DNA of 64,000 nt from Antilocapra americana (Eukaryota; Chordata; Mammalia; Artiodactyla; Antilocapridae). Made by a program: the position numbers and the translations under genes. Below, in pieces: positions 1 through 10,514 of the stretch (position 1 is the stretch's first letter; every line of letters begins with the position of its first letter). The notes under the pieces were generated by a model. That model was not told the origin of the DNA. It worked only from the letters and a program-made list of their open reading frames with translations, and searched no databases. The stretch is from positions 2,377,836-2,441,835 of the forward strand of contig ML664176.1 in assembly GCA_007570785.1 (NCBI GenBank). The letters are read 5' to 3'.

Positions 1-810
1 CAGCAGGGCAAAAAACTTTGTCTAAATTATGAATTTGAAGTCCTCAAAATCCTGAAGTACTTTTGAAGTTATTGAAGATTATGTATGATTAAAATTTTTG
101 CATAGCATTTCCCAAAATGCACCATGCAAAACCCTAATTCCTCAGGCTGCTAACAGGGTGGCTGATAATAGAGTTTCTTTGGTCAAATAGGTCTGGAAAA
201 ATTGGTTTAAACCAAAGCTTCTCTAACTCTCTGTGATGAATAACCAGTGTTTCTTTTATTCTGTTTTTCTCAGGCTATTTTTTTGTCAAATATAATAAAA
301 CTAGTCACCAAATAAATGAAATTTTAAAGTCACACAGAGACTCGATTTCTTTTATTATTGCAGTCAACAAATAATCTTCTGCCAAATTTCTCTAAAGTTT
401 CTAAATGCTCACTCTGTTCATTTCAATACTTATCAGTAACTAGTACGAAAACAATTCCAACACTCAGCTGACCTAATCCACAGACCATATTTTAAATTTT
501 TTAAAAATATAAATGTATTACCAAAGTACTTCCTGGAGATTTTAACATACCAATGGGCACTGTAAATCTACAAGAGATAGATTCCACATGTAACATTTAG
601 GAAATTTTCCCAGCATAGAACCTCTTCATTTGGTTGATTTTACCAGCACATCCTATGAGATCTGTGTTCTGTGGGAAACACTGAGAAAAGATTTTAAATG
701 TATTTTGCTAAACTCTACTTTCCTAAAAACTATTGCTCCATGCATGTCATACAAGTTAAGTTTTGCTTCCCAGCACATCTGTATTTATAGACCATCCCCA
801 ATTACCTAAA
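1..810. other. AT-rich non-genic DNA
   Basis: No ORF of note, no CpG cluster and no repeat family I recognise with confidence. It reads as intergenic or intronic single-copy DNA, possibly with decayed old repeats. Confidence 0.5.
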
Positions 811-924
811 GAAAGATGGATGGATGGATAGACAGATGGAAAAGAAGGAGAAAGGTAAAAGGGAAGGAAGGAGAAGGGGAGGAAGGAAGGAAAGGAGGGA
901 GCGACAGACAAAAGGAAGGAAAAC
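811..924. repeat. Polypurine low-complexity tract (GATG then GGAA)
   Basis: The tract opens with several GATG units and runs into GGAA/GAAGG-rich purine sequence with almost no pyrimidines on the plus strand. It is likely variable in length between individuals. Confidence 0.85.
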
Positions 925-1204
925 TTTAAACAACAGGCACTTAATTATATAATTGCTAAAGGGAAGAAAATACTCTGAGAGCTAAAAATTATTTGAAAGT
1001 TGCTTCTGTCACTAGGCAATTTTCTTTCCTGAGCACTTTCTTTTTTAAATTCTAAAAAGGAGTTGCCAGATATCCTGACATGTGATGCTAAACATAGACT
1101 CCACCAGAATACCATCGCTCATGTTCTGGGAATGTGCTAATTCATAATGAGTAGAAGTTCATCAGGCTGATTCCCCATGTCCTAAAAGCTCCTGAATGAT
1201 TTCA

Positions 1205-1282
1205 TTTTTTTTCTAAATGGAGGAAAATTGCTTTACAAAGTTGTGTTGGTTTCTGCAGTACAACAACACGAATCAGCCATAA
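1205..1282 (-). mobile_element. L1 3'-end fragment
   Basis: The stretch containing 'ttgctttacaaagttgtgtt' and 'ggtttctgcagtac' is the reverse complement of the artiodactyl L1 3' UTR end. It is a short remnant directly upstream of two Bov-tA copies. Confidence 0.65.
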
Positions 1283-1288
1283 GTAAAT

Positions 1289-1448
1289 GGGCTTTCCTGA
1301 AGGCTTAGAGGGTAAAGAATCTCCCTGCAATGCAGGAGACACAGGAGATGCGGATTCGATTCCTGGCTCAGGAAGACGAGCCTTCTCCCTGGAGGAGGGC
1401 ATGGCAACCCATTCCAGTATTCTTGCCTGAAGAATCACATGAACAGGA
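1289..1448 (+). mobile_element. Bov-tA SINE, truncated
   Basis: The tRNA-like head ('taaagaatctccctgcaatg') is followed by the A unit ('ccagtattcttgcctg'). The copy lacks its 3' end and abuts an oppositely oriented Bov-tA, so the two form an inverted pair. Confidence 0.85.
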
Positions 1449-1642
1449 GTGAGTGAGGGAAAGTCACTCAGTCGTTGACTCTTTGCAACCCCCTGGACTA
1501 TACAGTCCATGGCATTCTCTAGACCAGAATACTGGAGTGGGAAGCCTTTCCCTTCTCCAGAGAATCTTCCCGACCCAGAAATTGAACTAGGGTCGCCTGT
1601 ATTGCAGGCAGATTCTTTACCAACTGAGCTATCAGGGAAGCC
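1449..1642 (-). mobile_element. Bov-tA SINE
   Basis: Antisense copy running from 'gaaagtcactcagtcg' through 'gaatactggagtgg' to the reversed tRNA-like head ending 'atcagggaagcc'. It pairs in inverted orientation with the neighbouring copy. Confidence 0.88.
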
Positions 1643-1674
1643 TATAACTCTATAATCGCAAAGAAGGAAATCAG

Positions 1675-2721
1675 TTCAGTCCCTCAGTCATGTCCAACTC
1701 TTTGCGACCCCATGAACCGCAGCACTCCAGGCCTCCCTGTCCATCATCAACTCCGGAGTCCATCCAAACCCATGTCCATTGAGTTGGTGATGTCATCCAA
1801 CCATCTCATCCTCTGTCATCCCCTTCTCCTCCTGCCCTCAATCTTTCCCAGCATCAGGGTCTTTTCAAATGAGTCAGCTCTTCGCACCAGGTGGCCAAAG
1901 TATTGGAGTTTCAGCTTCAACATCAGTCCTTCCAATGACACCCAGGAATGATCTCCTTTAGGGTGGGCTGGTTGGATCTCCTTGCTGTCCAAGGGACTCT
2001 CAAGAGTCTTCTCCAACACCACAGTTCAAAAACATCAATTCTTCGGTGCTCAGCATTCTCTATGGTCCAACTCTTACATCCATACATGACCACTGGAAAA
2101 ACCATAGTCTTGACTAGATGGACCTTTGTGGACAAAGTAATGTCTCTGCTTTTTAATATGCTATCTAGGTTGGTCATAACTTTCCTTCCAAGCAGTAAGT
2201 GTCTTTTAATTTCATGGCTGCAATCACCATCTGCAGTAATTCTGGAGCCCCCCAAAATAAAGTCTGACACTGTTTACACTGTTTCCCCACTATTTCCCAT
2301 GAAGTGATAGGACTGGATGCCATGATTTTAGTTTTCTGAATGTTGAGCTTTAAGTCAGCTTTTTCACTCTCCTCTTTCACTTTCAGCAAGAGGCTTTTTA
2401 GTTCCTCTTCCCTTTCTGCCATAATGGTGGTGTCATCTGCATATCTGAGGTTATTGATATTTCTCCCGGAAATCTTGATTCCAGCTTGTGCTTCTTCTAG
2501 CCCAGGGTTTCTCATGATGTACTCTGAATATAAGTTAAATAAGCAGGGTGACAATACACAGTCTTGACGTACTCCTTTTCCTATTTGGAACCAGTCTGTT
2601 GTTCCATGTCTAGTTCTAACTGTTGCTTCTTGGCCTGCATACAGGTTTCTCAAGAGGCAAATCAGGTGGTCTGGTATTCTCATCTCTTTCAGAATTTTCC
2701 ACAGTTTATTGTGATCCACAC
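1675..2721 (-). mobile_element. BovB (RTE-type LINE), 5'-truncated
   Basis: About 1.05 kb of the BovB 3' half in reverse orientation, ending in the BovB 3' tail at the low-coordinate side. A 13-bp perfect target-site duplication, agaaggaaatcag, lies at 1662-1674 and 2722-2734. This fixes both insertion boundaries and shows that the copy was truncated at its 5' end on insertion. It encodes the C-terminal part of the reverse transcriptase. Confidence 0.93.
1816..2719 (-). pseudogene. BovB reverse-transcriptase remnant (C-terminal part)
   Basis: The longest open piece (2719 down to 2174, 181 codons) carries reverse-transcriptase core motifs: a GVRQ..LSPCLFNLY block at residues about 49-64 and the catalytic YADD box at residues 93-96. 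The frame shifts near 2280. The C-terminal BovB region then continues in other frames at 2270-1923 and 2022-1816, where the product is rich in Arg and Trp. The intact family protein is much longer and has an N-terminal endonuclease, absent here. The piece is broken by at least two frameshifts and 5' truncation, so no function is expected. Confidence 0.85.
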
Positions 2722-2734
2722 AGAAGGAAATCAG

Positions 2735-2851
2735 GAAGTATAACTACTTTACAAAGTTGTGTTAGTTTCTGCTGTACAGTGAAATGAATCAGGGGTATGT
2801 ATACCTATATACCCCCCTTCTTGAGCCTCCCTTCCACCCTCCCCCCCACCC
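2735..2851 (-). mobile_element. L1 3'-end fragment, outer part
   Basis: 'gttgtgttagtttctgctgt' and the following C-rich stretch are the reverse complement of an artiodactyl L1 3' UTR. The element continues beyond a nested Bov-tA at 3053. Confidence 0.7.
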
Positions 2852-2865
2852 CCACACTACCCCTC

Positions 2866-3052
2866 TGTGTGTGTGTGTGTGTGTGTGTTAGTTGCTCAGT
2901 CTCGTTCAACTCTTTGCAACCCCATGAACTGTAGCCCTCCAGGATCCTCTGTCCAAACCTGAAGTGGGTAGCCATTCCCTTCTCTAGGGATCAAACCAGG
3001 GTCCCCTGCGTTGTCAGGCAATTCCTTACTGTCTGAGCCAACAGGGAAGCCC
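2866..3052 (-). mobile_element. Bov-tA SINE with (TG)n tail, nested in L1
   Basis: The SINE runs from the (TG)n run (2866-2888) through 'ttgctcagtc' to 'acagggaagcccc'. Similar flanks, cacactacccctc (from 2853) and cacaccacctctc (from 3053), look like the target-site duplication. That would make the microsatellite the expanded 3' tail of the SINE rather than a separate repeat. Confidence 0.8.
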
Positions 3053-3410
3053 CACACCACCTCTCGAGGTCACCCCAAAGCACCGAACTGATCTTCCTGT
3101 GCTTTAAAGCGAGTCTCCGCTGTCTACCTGTTATAGCTGTATATATGTCGATGCCACTCTCCCAATTCATCCCTCCCTTCGCTAACGGCCCTGTGTCCAC
3201 ATGTTCGTTCTCTACATCTGTGTCTCTATTCCTGCCCTGCAAACAGGGTCATCCGCATCATTTTAGATTCCACATATGTGTTTTGATCTACAATATTTGT
3301 TTTACTCTTCCTGATTTACTTCACTTTGTGTGACAGATTCCAGGTCCATCCACATCTCTATTTTTCCTGAAAGAAATTTTTTATTGTGGAATACAGCTCA
3401 GAAATTATCC
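3053..3410 (-). mobile_element. L1 3' region, continued
   Basis: After the nested SINE the reverse-complement L1 sequence continues through 'ttttagattccacatatgtg' and 'ccaggtccatccacatctct', which mark the ORF2 end and 3' UTR. It is degraded. Confidence 0.75.
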
Positions 3411-3445
3411 AGTTAGGAAAATTATTATTACCTAAACTGTCACTG

Positions 3446-3602
3446 CTCAGTGGGTCATCCAAGGACCAGAAACTTCAGCATCTACTAGGATCGTGTTAGA
3501 AATGCAGACTCTTAGACCCCATCACAGACCCATTGAATTAGATGCTTCATGTTTACCAGATTCATAAGTGATTCGTTTGCATCTTAAAGTTCAAGAAGCT
3601 TG
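3446..3602 (+). mobile_element. hAT-type MITE, MER20-like
   Basis: The order 'cagtgggtcatccaagg', 'gttagaaatgcagactctta' and 'acccattgaatta' follows the MER20 consensus. The element is old, diverged and non-autonomous. Confidence 0.7.
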
Positions 3603-4024
3603 AATCTAATTGTGTGCTTTGCACATACAAGTGTGAATAAACATTCATGACTCAGCCTAAGGGATTCCGTTAAATCAAATTGAGGCTGGCTGGGTGCAAG
3701 CCAGTAAATTTAGAGAGGGGGGAAAAAGTGCAGAAAGGAAACCTGAGGGTGAATACAGATCATTCATCTGCTATGTTTGCATAAAATTGGATTAGCTCTT
3801 TATGATTTTTCTTCAATTTTATTTTTAAATGGAGCCATTATTACTCAGGTCTAAGGGGCTCAGTTATCAACCAAAGTGCTACTGAGAATTAAGATGACAC
3901 CTCCCCGTCTTCTCCCCCTTAATATTTTTCTTCTTTTGGGGGAAGAGGGAGTTGGATAAAGAAAATTTCAAATTTCAGGGGTCCTGAACTGGTGGTCTGT
4001 GATCTGGATGCATACAAGGGGAGA

Positions 4025-4205
4025 TGTCAGGTCTCTGGGGTCCAACTAGCCTGGGTACCAGTCTAAACTCTGCAGCTGTGTGGTTTTGGGCAATTTAGTC
4101 TCTGAGCGTTCTCATTTCCTCTTCCATAAAATGAGGATACTGATACTTGTAATGTCCTCAGGAGCAATTCAGAGATATGAAGACTTTAAAGCTCCTCTTT
4201 AGGAT
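4025..4205 (+). mobile_element. MIR SINE
   Basis: 'gctgtgtggttttgggcaat' followed by 'tcatttcctcttccataaaa' matches the MIR core. It is an ancient mammalian SINE. Confidence 0.75.
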
Positions 4206-5298
4206 AGACGAAAATGTGAGTCATTTTCTCAGATATAGTGTTTCAGGAAGCCTCAACCCAGTTAACTCCCCCTTCCCCACCCCAGCCTCATCCCCACTTG
4301 CTTTGTGAGCAATGACAAACATACACTGAGTGCCTTGGGTGTGCAAGGGAAGTGAATACACAACATAGCCTACTCTGGAATGGTTTCATCCAGTAACAGT
4401 TTCTTATGGAGCTCAAAAATTTCACAGGTCATTACAACTTTAAAAATAATTTAAGGCATTGATACAAGGTTGCCAACTTTTTGCTATTGTTAAGAAAATC
4501 GGTTTTAAACTTTTACCGTCTCTAAAAGAAAAGCCTATTTTAACGTCAAAAGGCAGACTTTATGAAAGACATCCTTTTTATATTGAATAAATTTAACTCT
4601 GAAAAATGTTGCATTGTCCTTTGGTTTTCATGATATGAATAGTTGAAAACCTTTTCATGGACCTGTGGCATTTGGTAACCACTCCCTTTTAAAAACCCCA
4701 GAAGGGCCAAGAAAAGTGTAGGTTTTCTCCAGAAGTTGCTTAAAATTGCCAAAAGTTTTGTTGACCCTACCAGAAGCCCTACCCCACTTCCTGGCCAATC
4801 ACAGGGTTGGAGCTGGGGCTCAGGTATCAGGACAGGACAAGTTAAAGGTTGGACTAGGCCAGACATACACAACCTAAATATTATTTTATTTATATGAAAC
4901 AAAGCCATCTGGCCCTGGCTATGATTAGACTTTGGGAGGATTCTGAAGTGACTAGCAGATGGGAGTAGAAATGCAATTAGTTGATGCAAGTGGGTTATTT
5001 AATGCACTTAGCAAATGTATGTGTTTTTAAAAAGCTGAAAGAGACCACATCCAAATGCAGGCAGATGTTATCACTAGTTGGCTGGAAAGACAGTTTATTT
5101 TTACGTACTTTGGACTTCTCAGTATTTTCCAACAAGATAGATTGTTTATATAATAAGAAAACAGAGTTTATCCTGAAAAAATAAGTACATAAAAATTTTA
5201 AACTATATACTAGGTTTCCCAGGAGCTGTGCAGTGAACTACATGCATAGCCATAAGCTATGTGCCTGAGTGAAATACATTTAGCATCATTGTGTATGC
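4206..5298. other. Non-genic DNA, no recognised repeat
   Basis: A 147-codon minus-strand frame (4546-4989) has no recognisable domain, and no flanking splice or CpG signals were seen. I treat it as chance. Confidence 0.5.
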
Positions 5299-5480
5299 TT
5301 TTGTTGCTGTGTTAAGTCACTAAATCATGTCTGACTCTTTGCGGCCCCATGAATTACACCATGTCAGACTCATCTGTCCTCCGCTATCTCCCAGAGTTTG
5401 CTCAAATTCAAGTTCATTTAGTCAGTGATGCTATCTAAGCATCTGATCCTCTGCCACCCTCTTTCTATCTTTTCAATTTT
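5299..5480 (-). mobile_element. Bov-A/BovB 3' fragment
   Basis: Reverse-complement BovB 3' end: 'catgtctgactctttgcggc' near the start, then 'gagtttgctcaaattcaagt'. It is diverged and short, so it may be a Bov-A2 SINE or a truncated BovB. Confidence 0.8.
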
Positions 5481-6635
5481 GTGCCTCATGTATGTATTAT
5501 CTATTAAAAAATAATTAAGTTTTTTTAAGTGTTCAGAATTCTGGGAGAAGAAATCCTCCCACATAGAATAGTTTACCCATTTTCTACCCATCTCTCTCTA
5601 CCCCTGTATATTCCACCTCACCTCTGTTCCATCTTTGGGCCTTAGAGGGGTGAGGGACCTCTTCCTGGGGCTCCCCAACTGGTTAGCAGGTGCTACCCAA
5701 TTTGTTACAGTAGAATGTGATCATTCTCATCTGGCAGCATGGAGTTGACTAGCTTGATTGTAACAGCTAGAATTGCAAACCATAACCCAAAACAAAGACC
5801 ACTTCAAAAATCCAGCACATACCAAAACATGATGCTGTGATGAGAAATGTAAATGAAAAAGAAAAAATCAAGAAGACCTTTGTGCAACCAGACTTGGGGT
5901 AGACAGAACTCTGTGGTCTTCTGGGGCAGAGGTAAGATGAACATTCTTACTCATTAGTAAATATTTGAGATGAAAGCTTTTTTTGCTCACCTCCTAATTA
6001 TCATTTTTTCCAAAGCATCTGCTTCTGGGAGAAGATTAATTAGTTGGCTATTCCTAAAGGCTGGATTTGAGGAGATCAAAGGCCCTCAAAATGTAATGGA
6101 GAGAGAACTAAACTATGGAAAAAAATTTTTTTGGAGGAATGAAGATCAAAATCTGTTTGGGGAGTGTCACAGTGGATAAGGTTTGCTATGATTTTTTTTC
6201 TTTTCTTCCAGAAAAATAAAAGCCCTTCTCAGGACACAAATGTTTAACTTACATACCGCATTAAATTGGCCTTCTTTTTGAAGGGCTACCACTTAAAATT
6301 TCTCTCTTCTTCAATAGATAAACACATGAAAGACATGATTCATCTAAGACTATATCAGAGCCTTGATGAGATACTTTGCAGGGAAACATGGAGACTTAAA
6401 TATGGTTTCCTTACTTAAATGTGATTTCCTTATGTGCACCTCAGACATTTCCTCCTCTGATTTCTTCCTTCTGACTTAAACAATTCAACCAACGAATAGA
6501 TATTGATACATTATGCAATTTTATCCTATGTCTGCACAATAACTTGGAAACTGGGCTTGCCAACATCTTTCTTCCCAGCCCACATGAGAGTCTGCTTCTC
6601 CACAGCTTTTCCTTTCCTGTCTATAAAGTCATCAC
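5481..6635. other. AT-rich non-genic DNA
   Basis: No coding exon or family repeat was recognised. The 69-codon frame at 5970 has no domain features. Confidence 0.5.
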
Positions 6636-6914
6636 TATGGACTGAATGCTTGTGTTGCACAGAATTCATCTGCTGAATGGGACTAGTGCCCTTATAAAAC
6701 AGATCCTAGAGAACTCCCTTAACCTTTCTGCCATACTGAGGACATGTTGAAAAGATAGCCATCTATGGACTAGGAAATCATCCCCACCAGATGCCAACTC
6801 TGTAGGCATCTTGATCTTAGATGTCCCAGGCTCTATAACTATGAGAAATAAATGTTTGTTATTTATAACCTTTCCAGATTGTGGTATTTTTTTAATAGTG
6901 CATGGACTAAGACA
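6636..6914 (+). mobile_element. MaLR-type LTR (MLT1-like), internally deleted
   Basis: It starts 'tatggactgaatgcttgtg'. It contains 'gggactagtgcccttataaa', 'gaggacatgttgaaaagata' and the polyadenylation segment 'gagaaataaatgtttgttat', and ends 'catggactaagaca'. These are MLT1 hallmarks of an ERVL-related LTR without internal genes. The 5' third is shortened. Confidence 0.7.
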
Positions 6915-6978
6915 ATCCTACTTCTTAAATTTGAATTTGACAGCTAAATGTATTTGGTATAAACTTTAGAAAAAAATA

Positions 6979-7206
6979 GGCTTCCTTGGTGGCTCAGACA
7001 ATAAGGAGTCCGCCTGTAATGCAGGAGACACGAGTTCAATCTCTGGGTTGGGAAGATCCCCTGGAGAAGGCAACGGCTACCCATTCCAGTACTCTTGCCT
7101 GGAGAAGACCATGGACAGAGGAGACTGGCAGGCTATAGTCCACAGGGTCACAAAGAGTCAGACAAGACTGAGTGAGACTGAGTGACTAACATTTTCATTT
7201 TCACAC
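6979..7206 (+). mobile_element. Bov-tA SINE
   Basis: Near full-length copy: 'ggcttccttggtggctcaga', 'gggaagatcccctggagaag' and 'ccagtactcttgcctggaga', then the 'gactgagtgactaac' tail. Confidence 0.93.
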
Positions 7207-8210
7207 TTGAGAAAATATAGATTAACAAAGAGGAGATTTTAAATTACTGCTGAGTCCCACATTCAAAGAAAACTATTAGCATATTATTATTTAATCTATC
7301 CCTCCAGCTTCTTTCTAGTCATAAAATTACTTTTCTACGTAAACTGAATCTTATAGCACACACCGTTTTCTAATTCCCTCCTCCTTTTGCATTTCCATGA
7401 CACTGATCTAGAAGACAGAGAAGAAAACAACTCTATTCTGACCAAGGTGGGTGTGGAAATGGTCTGATAACACATGCCAATCACATTTCATCACAAATTG
7501 TGCTATACTTAGCTAAGCGCTTTTGTACACCTTGGCCTCCAGAATGACCAACCGAGCCTACTCTGCGAGCCATCAGGACTCTGATGAGCAACTCCACTAC
7601 AGGGTAGTTCTATTCTACACCCAACACAGTCACACACCCAGAGGTGATAAACGGGCCCTGCCTGGGCCCCAGGGCCATCTAATGAATCTATAGCATCCCC
7701 TGGCTCTGGAACTGGCCTTGGTGTGGTTTATTTGATCAGTTTGGGGAAAAGTGTCTCTTATCCCTTTCCCACTACTGAATGAGGGCACAGCTGAGATGCT
7801 GGCCTCTTCACCTCAGAATCTAAGGGCTGGGGCTATCTCCTCCCCCTCCTGAGCCCTGCCTTCCTGACTGCCCCAAACAGGCTCATTTTCCAGGACTGCA
7901 CTGTTCATTACTCAAGTCACCCTATACCTAAACTTCAGCATTTGCTATTAGGAAGAAATTGGGTGGGCAAAGGCCACCACTGAAGAGTGTCCTTTAGTAA
8001 AGTGTGTGCAGCCTACAGCTGTAAAAATTTGCAGGGGTTTTTAAGTCAAAGGGACTTTGGGAGAATCCAGGAATGATCTGTTGTAAAAATGCAGGATATA
8101 CTTGGAGGACGTATTCTAATTAAGTCTGGATCCAACATGAAGGCAGGTTAAGCCAAGAAGATGTTAGTATCAAGAAGAATTTTTGAAAAGTTAATGAATT
8201 GTACTTTACC
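7207..8210. other. Non-genic DNA
   Basis: Moderate GC with no CpG cluster. No exon or repeat was recognised. Confidence 0.45.
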
Positions 8211-8214
8211 TGCA

Positions 8215-8430
8215 GGGTTTCCCAAGCTGGTGGATCATTAGAATCACTTGGGCTACTTTTAAAACTTGAGATTCCCTCCTACTGTATGGCACAGGGAACT
8301 ATATTCAATACCCCGTGATAAACCAAATAGGAAAAAAATATGAACAAGAGGAGAAAAAAAAAAGCCTCTAGATTCCCACCAGATCTCCAAGGTTCTAATG
8401 TAACAGATTTGGCAAAGGACTTCTAGTGTT
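8215..8430 (+). mobile_element. hAT-type MITE (MER5-like), split
   Basis: 'ggatcattagaatcacttgg' with 'acttttaaaacttgagattc' matches the MER5 class. It is interrupted at 8277-8369 by an L1 3' fragment flanked by agattccc duplications (8269-8276 and 8370-8377). Confidence 0.55.
8277..8369 (+). mobile_element. L1 3'-end fragment with target-site duplication
   Basis: 'tatggcacagggaactatat' is L1 3' UTR, and the piece ends in an A-rich tail. The 8-bp duplication agattccc flanks it. This is an extreme 5' truncation of about 90 bp. Confidence 0.65.
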
Positions 8431-8560
8431 TACCTATTTCTTACTTTGTTTTAGTAAAACATTTTATGTTTTTTTCTTTCTTTTCTTTTTCTTAAGTTAA
8501 AAAAAATTGATCTATTGTCAATTATTTCCTCTTTAAGCTGAACTTTTTATTTTCCTTATG

Positions 8561-8779
8561 TTTTAATTAATTGGTTAATCAATTTATTCAGCTGGTGCTG
8601 GGTCTTAGCTGCAGCACTCAGGGATCAGGATTTTCCATCTTTGTTGTGGCATGCAGAAACTTTAGTTGAGACATATGAACTCTTATTTGCCTCATATGGG
8701 GTCTAGTTGCCTGACTAAAACCTAGCCCCCTGCACTGGGACCTCAGAATCTTAGCCACTGGACCACCAGGGAAGACCCT
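8561..8779 (-). mobile_element. CHR-type tRNA-Glu SINE
   Basis: Reverse copy: AT-rich tail, 'gctggtgctgggtcttagct', then 'gccactggaccaccaggg', the reversed tRNA-like head. A T16 run follows at 8789-8804. Confidence 0.85.
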
Positions 8780-8878
8780 AAGTGGACCTTTTTTTTTTTT
8801 TTTTGGACCTATTTTAAAAAATTAAATTGATTTGTTAATTCAGACAACACCAGTTCAGATTGCTTTGTTTGTTTACAG

Positions 8879-9046
8879 CAGTGGTTCTCAAACCTGGATG
8901 CGCCTCAGAATCACCTTGGAAAATTTTAGAAATCCTATTACCCAGCACCCCATATTAATTACATCACAATTGGTAGAGATGGAGCTGGGCTTCAGTTCCT
9001 CAGAGTTTCAGGCAATTCCAAGGTCAGCCAAGGCTTAGAATCACTG
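8879..9046 (+). mobile_element. hAT-type MITE (MER5/MER20 class)
   Basis: 'cagtggttctcaaacctgga' and 'gcctcagaatcaccttggaa' are diagnostic for this class. The far end 'tagaatcactgggtgag' mirrors it. Confidence 0.7.
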
Positions 9047-9300
9047 GGTGAGACCCAGATTGAAGTACCAACCCAGGTGAGACCTCCCAAGGAGGGAACT
9101 AGTGCAGCCCTTACGTAACAAAGGTGGTGGTGCCGGCAGAAGGATGCTGACACACCAGCCTGCCCGATGCACTCACAGCCAAGCTCTCAGGATATTTAGA
9201 AAATCCATAAATTGAAATGCCTAGTCAGCCTACTCAAAGAATGTCCCTGCTTGCTGCTGGGTAACTAGCATAATCAACATTTGCAAGCAAGAGTCACTAC

Positions 9301-9514
9301 TGGGACTTCCCTGGTGGTCCAGTGGCTAAGGCTCCATACTCCCAATGCAGTGGGGCCCGGATTCAATTCTTGGTCTGGGAAGTAGATATCACATGCCTCA
9401 ACTAAGAGTTTGTATGCCACAACAAAAGGTTCTGCAGGCCATAATGAAGGCTGAAGATCCTGTGAGTTGCAGTTAAGGCCTGGAGCAGCCAATAAATAAA
9501 GTTATTTTTTTTTA
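9301..9514 (+). mobile_element. CHR-type SINE
   Basis: 'tgggacttccctggtggtcc' head, 'ttcaattcttggtctgggaa' box B region, and an 'aataaataaa' tail before a T run. Confidence 0.9.
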
Positions 9515-9647
9515 AAGTCACTGTTTCCAGGCTTAGCCACTTTTCCCCTTCTCCTCACCCCTCCTTTCCCTTCCTGTGTCCTCCTCTCCTCTACCAATTG
9601 ACATCCTTCCATGTGAATAAACAATTTGCACATAAAAAACAAATGCT

Positions 9648-9890
9648 TCATGTATATTACCATATGTGAAATAGATCACCAGTCCAAGTTTGATGCATGA
9701 AACAGGGCACTCAAAGCCTGTGCACTGGGACAACCCTGAGGGAGGTGGGAGAGGGCTTCAGGATGGGGGACGCATGTACATCCATGCTGATTCATGTCAA
9801 TATATGGCAAAAACCACTACACTATTGTAATTAGCCTCCAATTAAAATAAATAAATTTTAAAAGTAAAAAAATAGTAAAAAAGTAAAATA
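9648..9890 (+). mobile_element. Ruminant L1 3' end
   Basis: 'ttcaggatgggggacgcatg', 'atatggcaaaaaccactaca' and 'ttagcctccaattaaaataa' form the 3' UTR and tail of a ruminant L1. It ends in an A-rich tract. Confidence 0.8.
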
Positions 9891-10288
9891 AATGTTTCAT
9901 ATTCTTTTGTTGGGGCAGTGGGTAATTTCCTTGGTTCTGCCTCGTCACAGTGAAAATTTGAAACAGCAGGCCAGTGTTACAGCAAGCAAAGGAAAATACA
10001 TCCTCAAGGCATGAGGGCAGGCCAGCCCAAAAGAAGAGCCTCAATCCATCTTGGCTCCCTCTTCCTGAGCCTGCTGTATGTAAACTGGACTAGCCAGGAG
10101 GGCTGCTTGTGTCACCCGAGGTTCTCACTCTGGTCCTTGGACCTTCCTTTGTTCTATTTTCGCAGGCTTCTTCATTCTTCGTCTTTTAGCTACCTCCATT
10201 TTGGACTCCTTTTTCCTATTCTAACTACCTAACGCTTTGACACTGATTTCAATGGCATATGTCTTAAACTGAATGTGGTTTACTAACA

Positions 10289-10493
10289 GTTGTTGTCCAG
10301 CTGCTCAGTCATGTCCAACTCTTTTCAACCCCATGGACTGTATCACACCAGGCTTCCCTGTCCTTCACCATCTCCGGAGTTTGTTCAAACTCATGTTCAT
10401 TGAGTCAGTGATGCCATCCAACCATCTCGTCCTCTGTCATCCCCTTGTCTTCCTGTCCTCAATCTTTCCCAGCATCAAAGTCTTTTCCAATAA
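10289..10493 (-). mobile_element. BovB/Bov-A 3' fragment
   Basis: Reverse-complement BovB 3' end: 'gctgctcagtcatgtccaac', 'ttgagtcagtgatgccatcc', 'cagcatcaaagtcttttcca'. About 205 bp is retained. Confidence 0.85.
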
Positions 10494-10514
10494 AATAGTA
10501 AGTCACCAAAAATC

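Noticed and set aside
811..924. Polypurine tract considered as a regulatory element
   Set aside because: Simple sequence expansion is sufficient. No supporting context.
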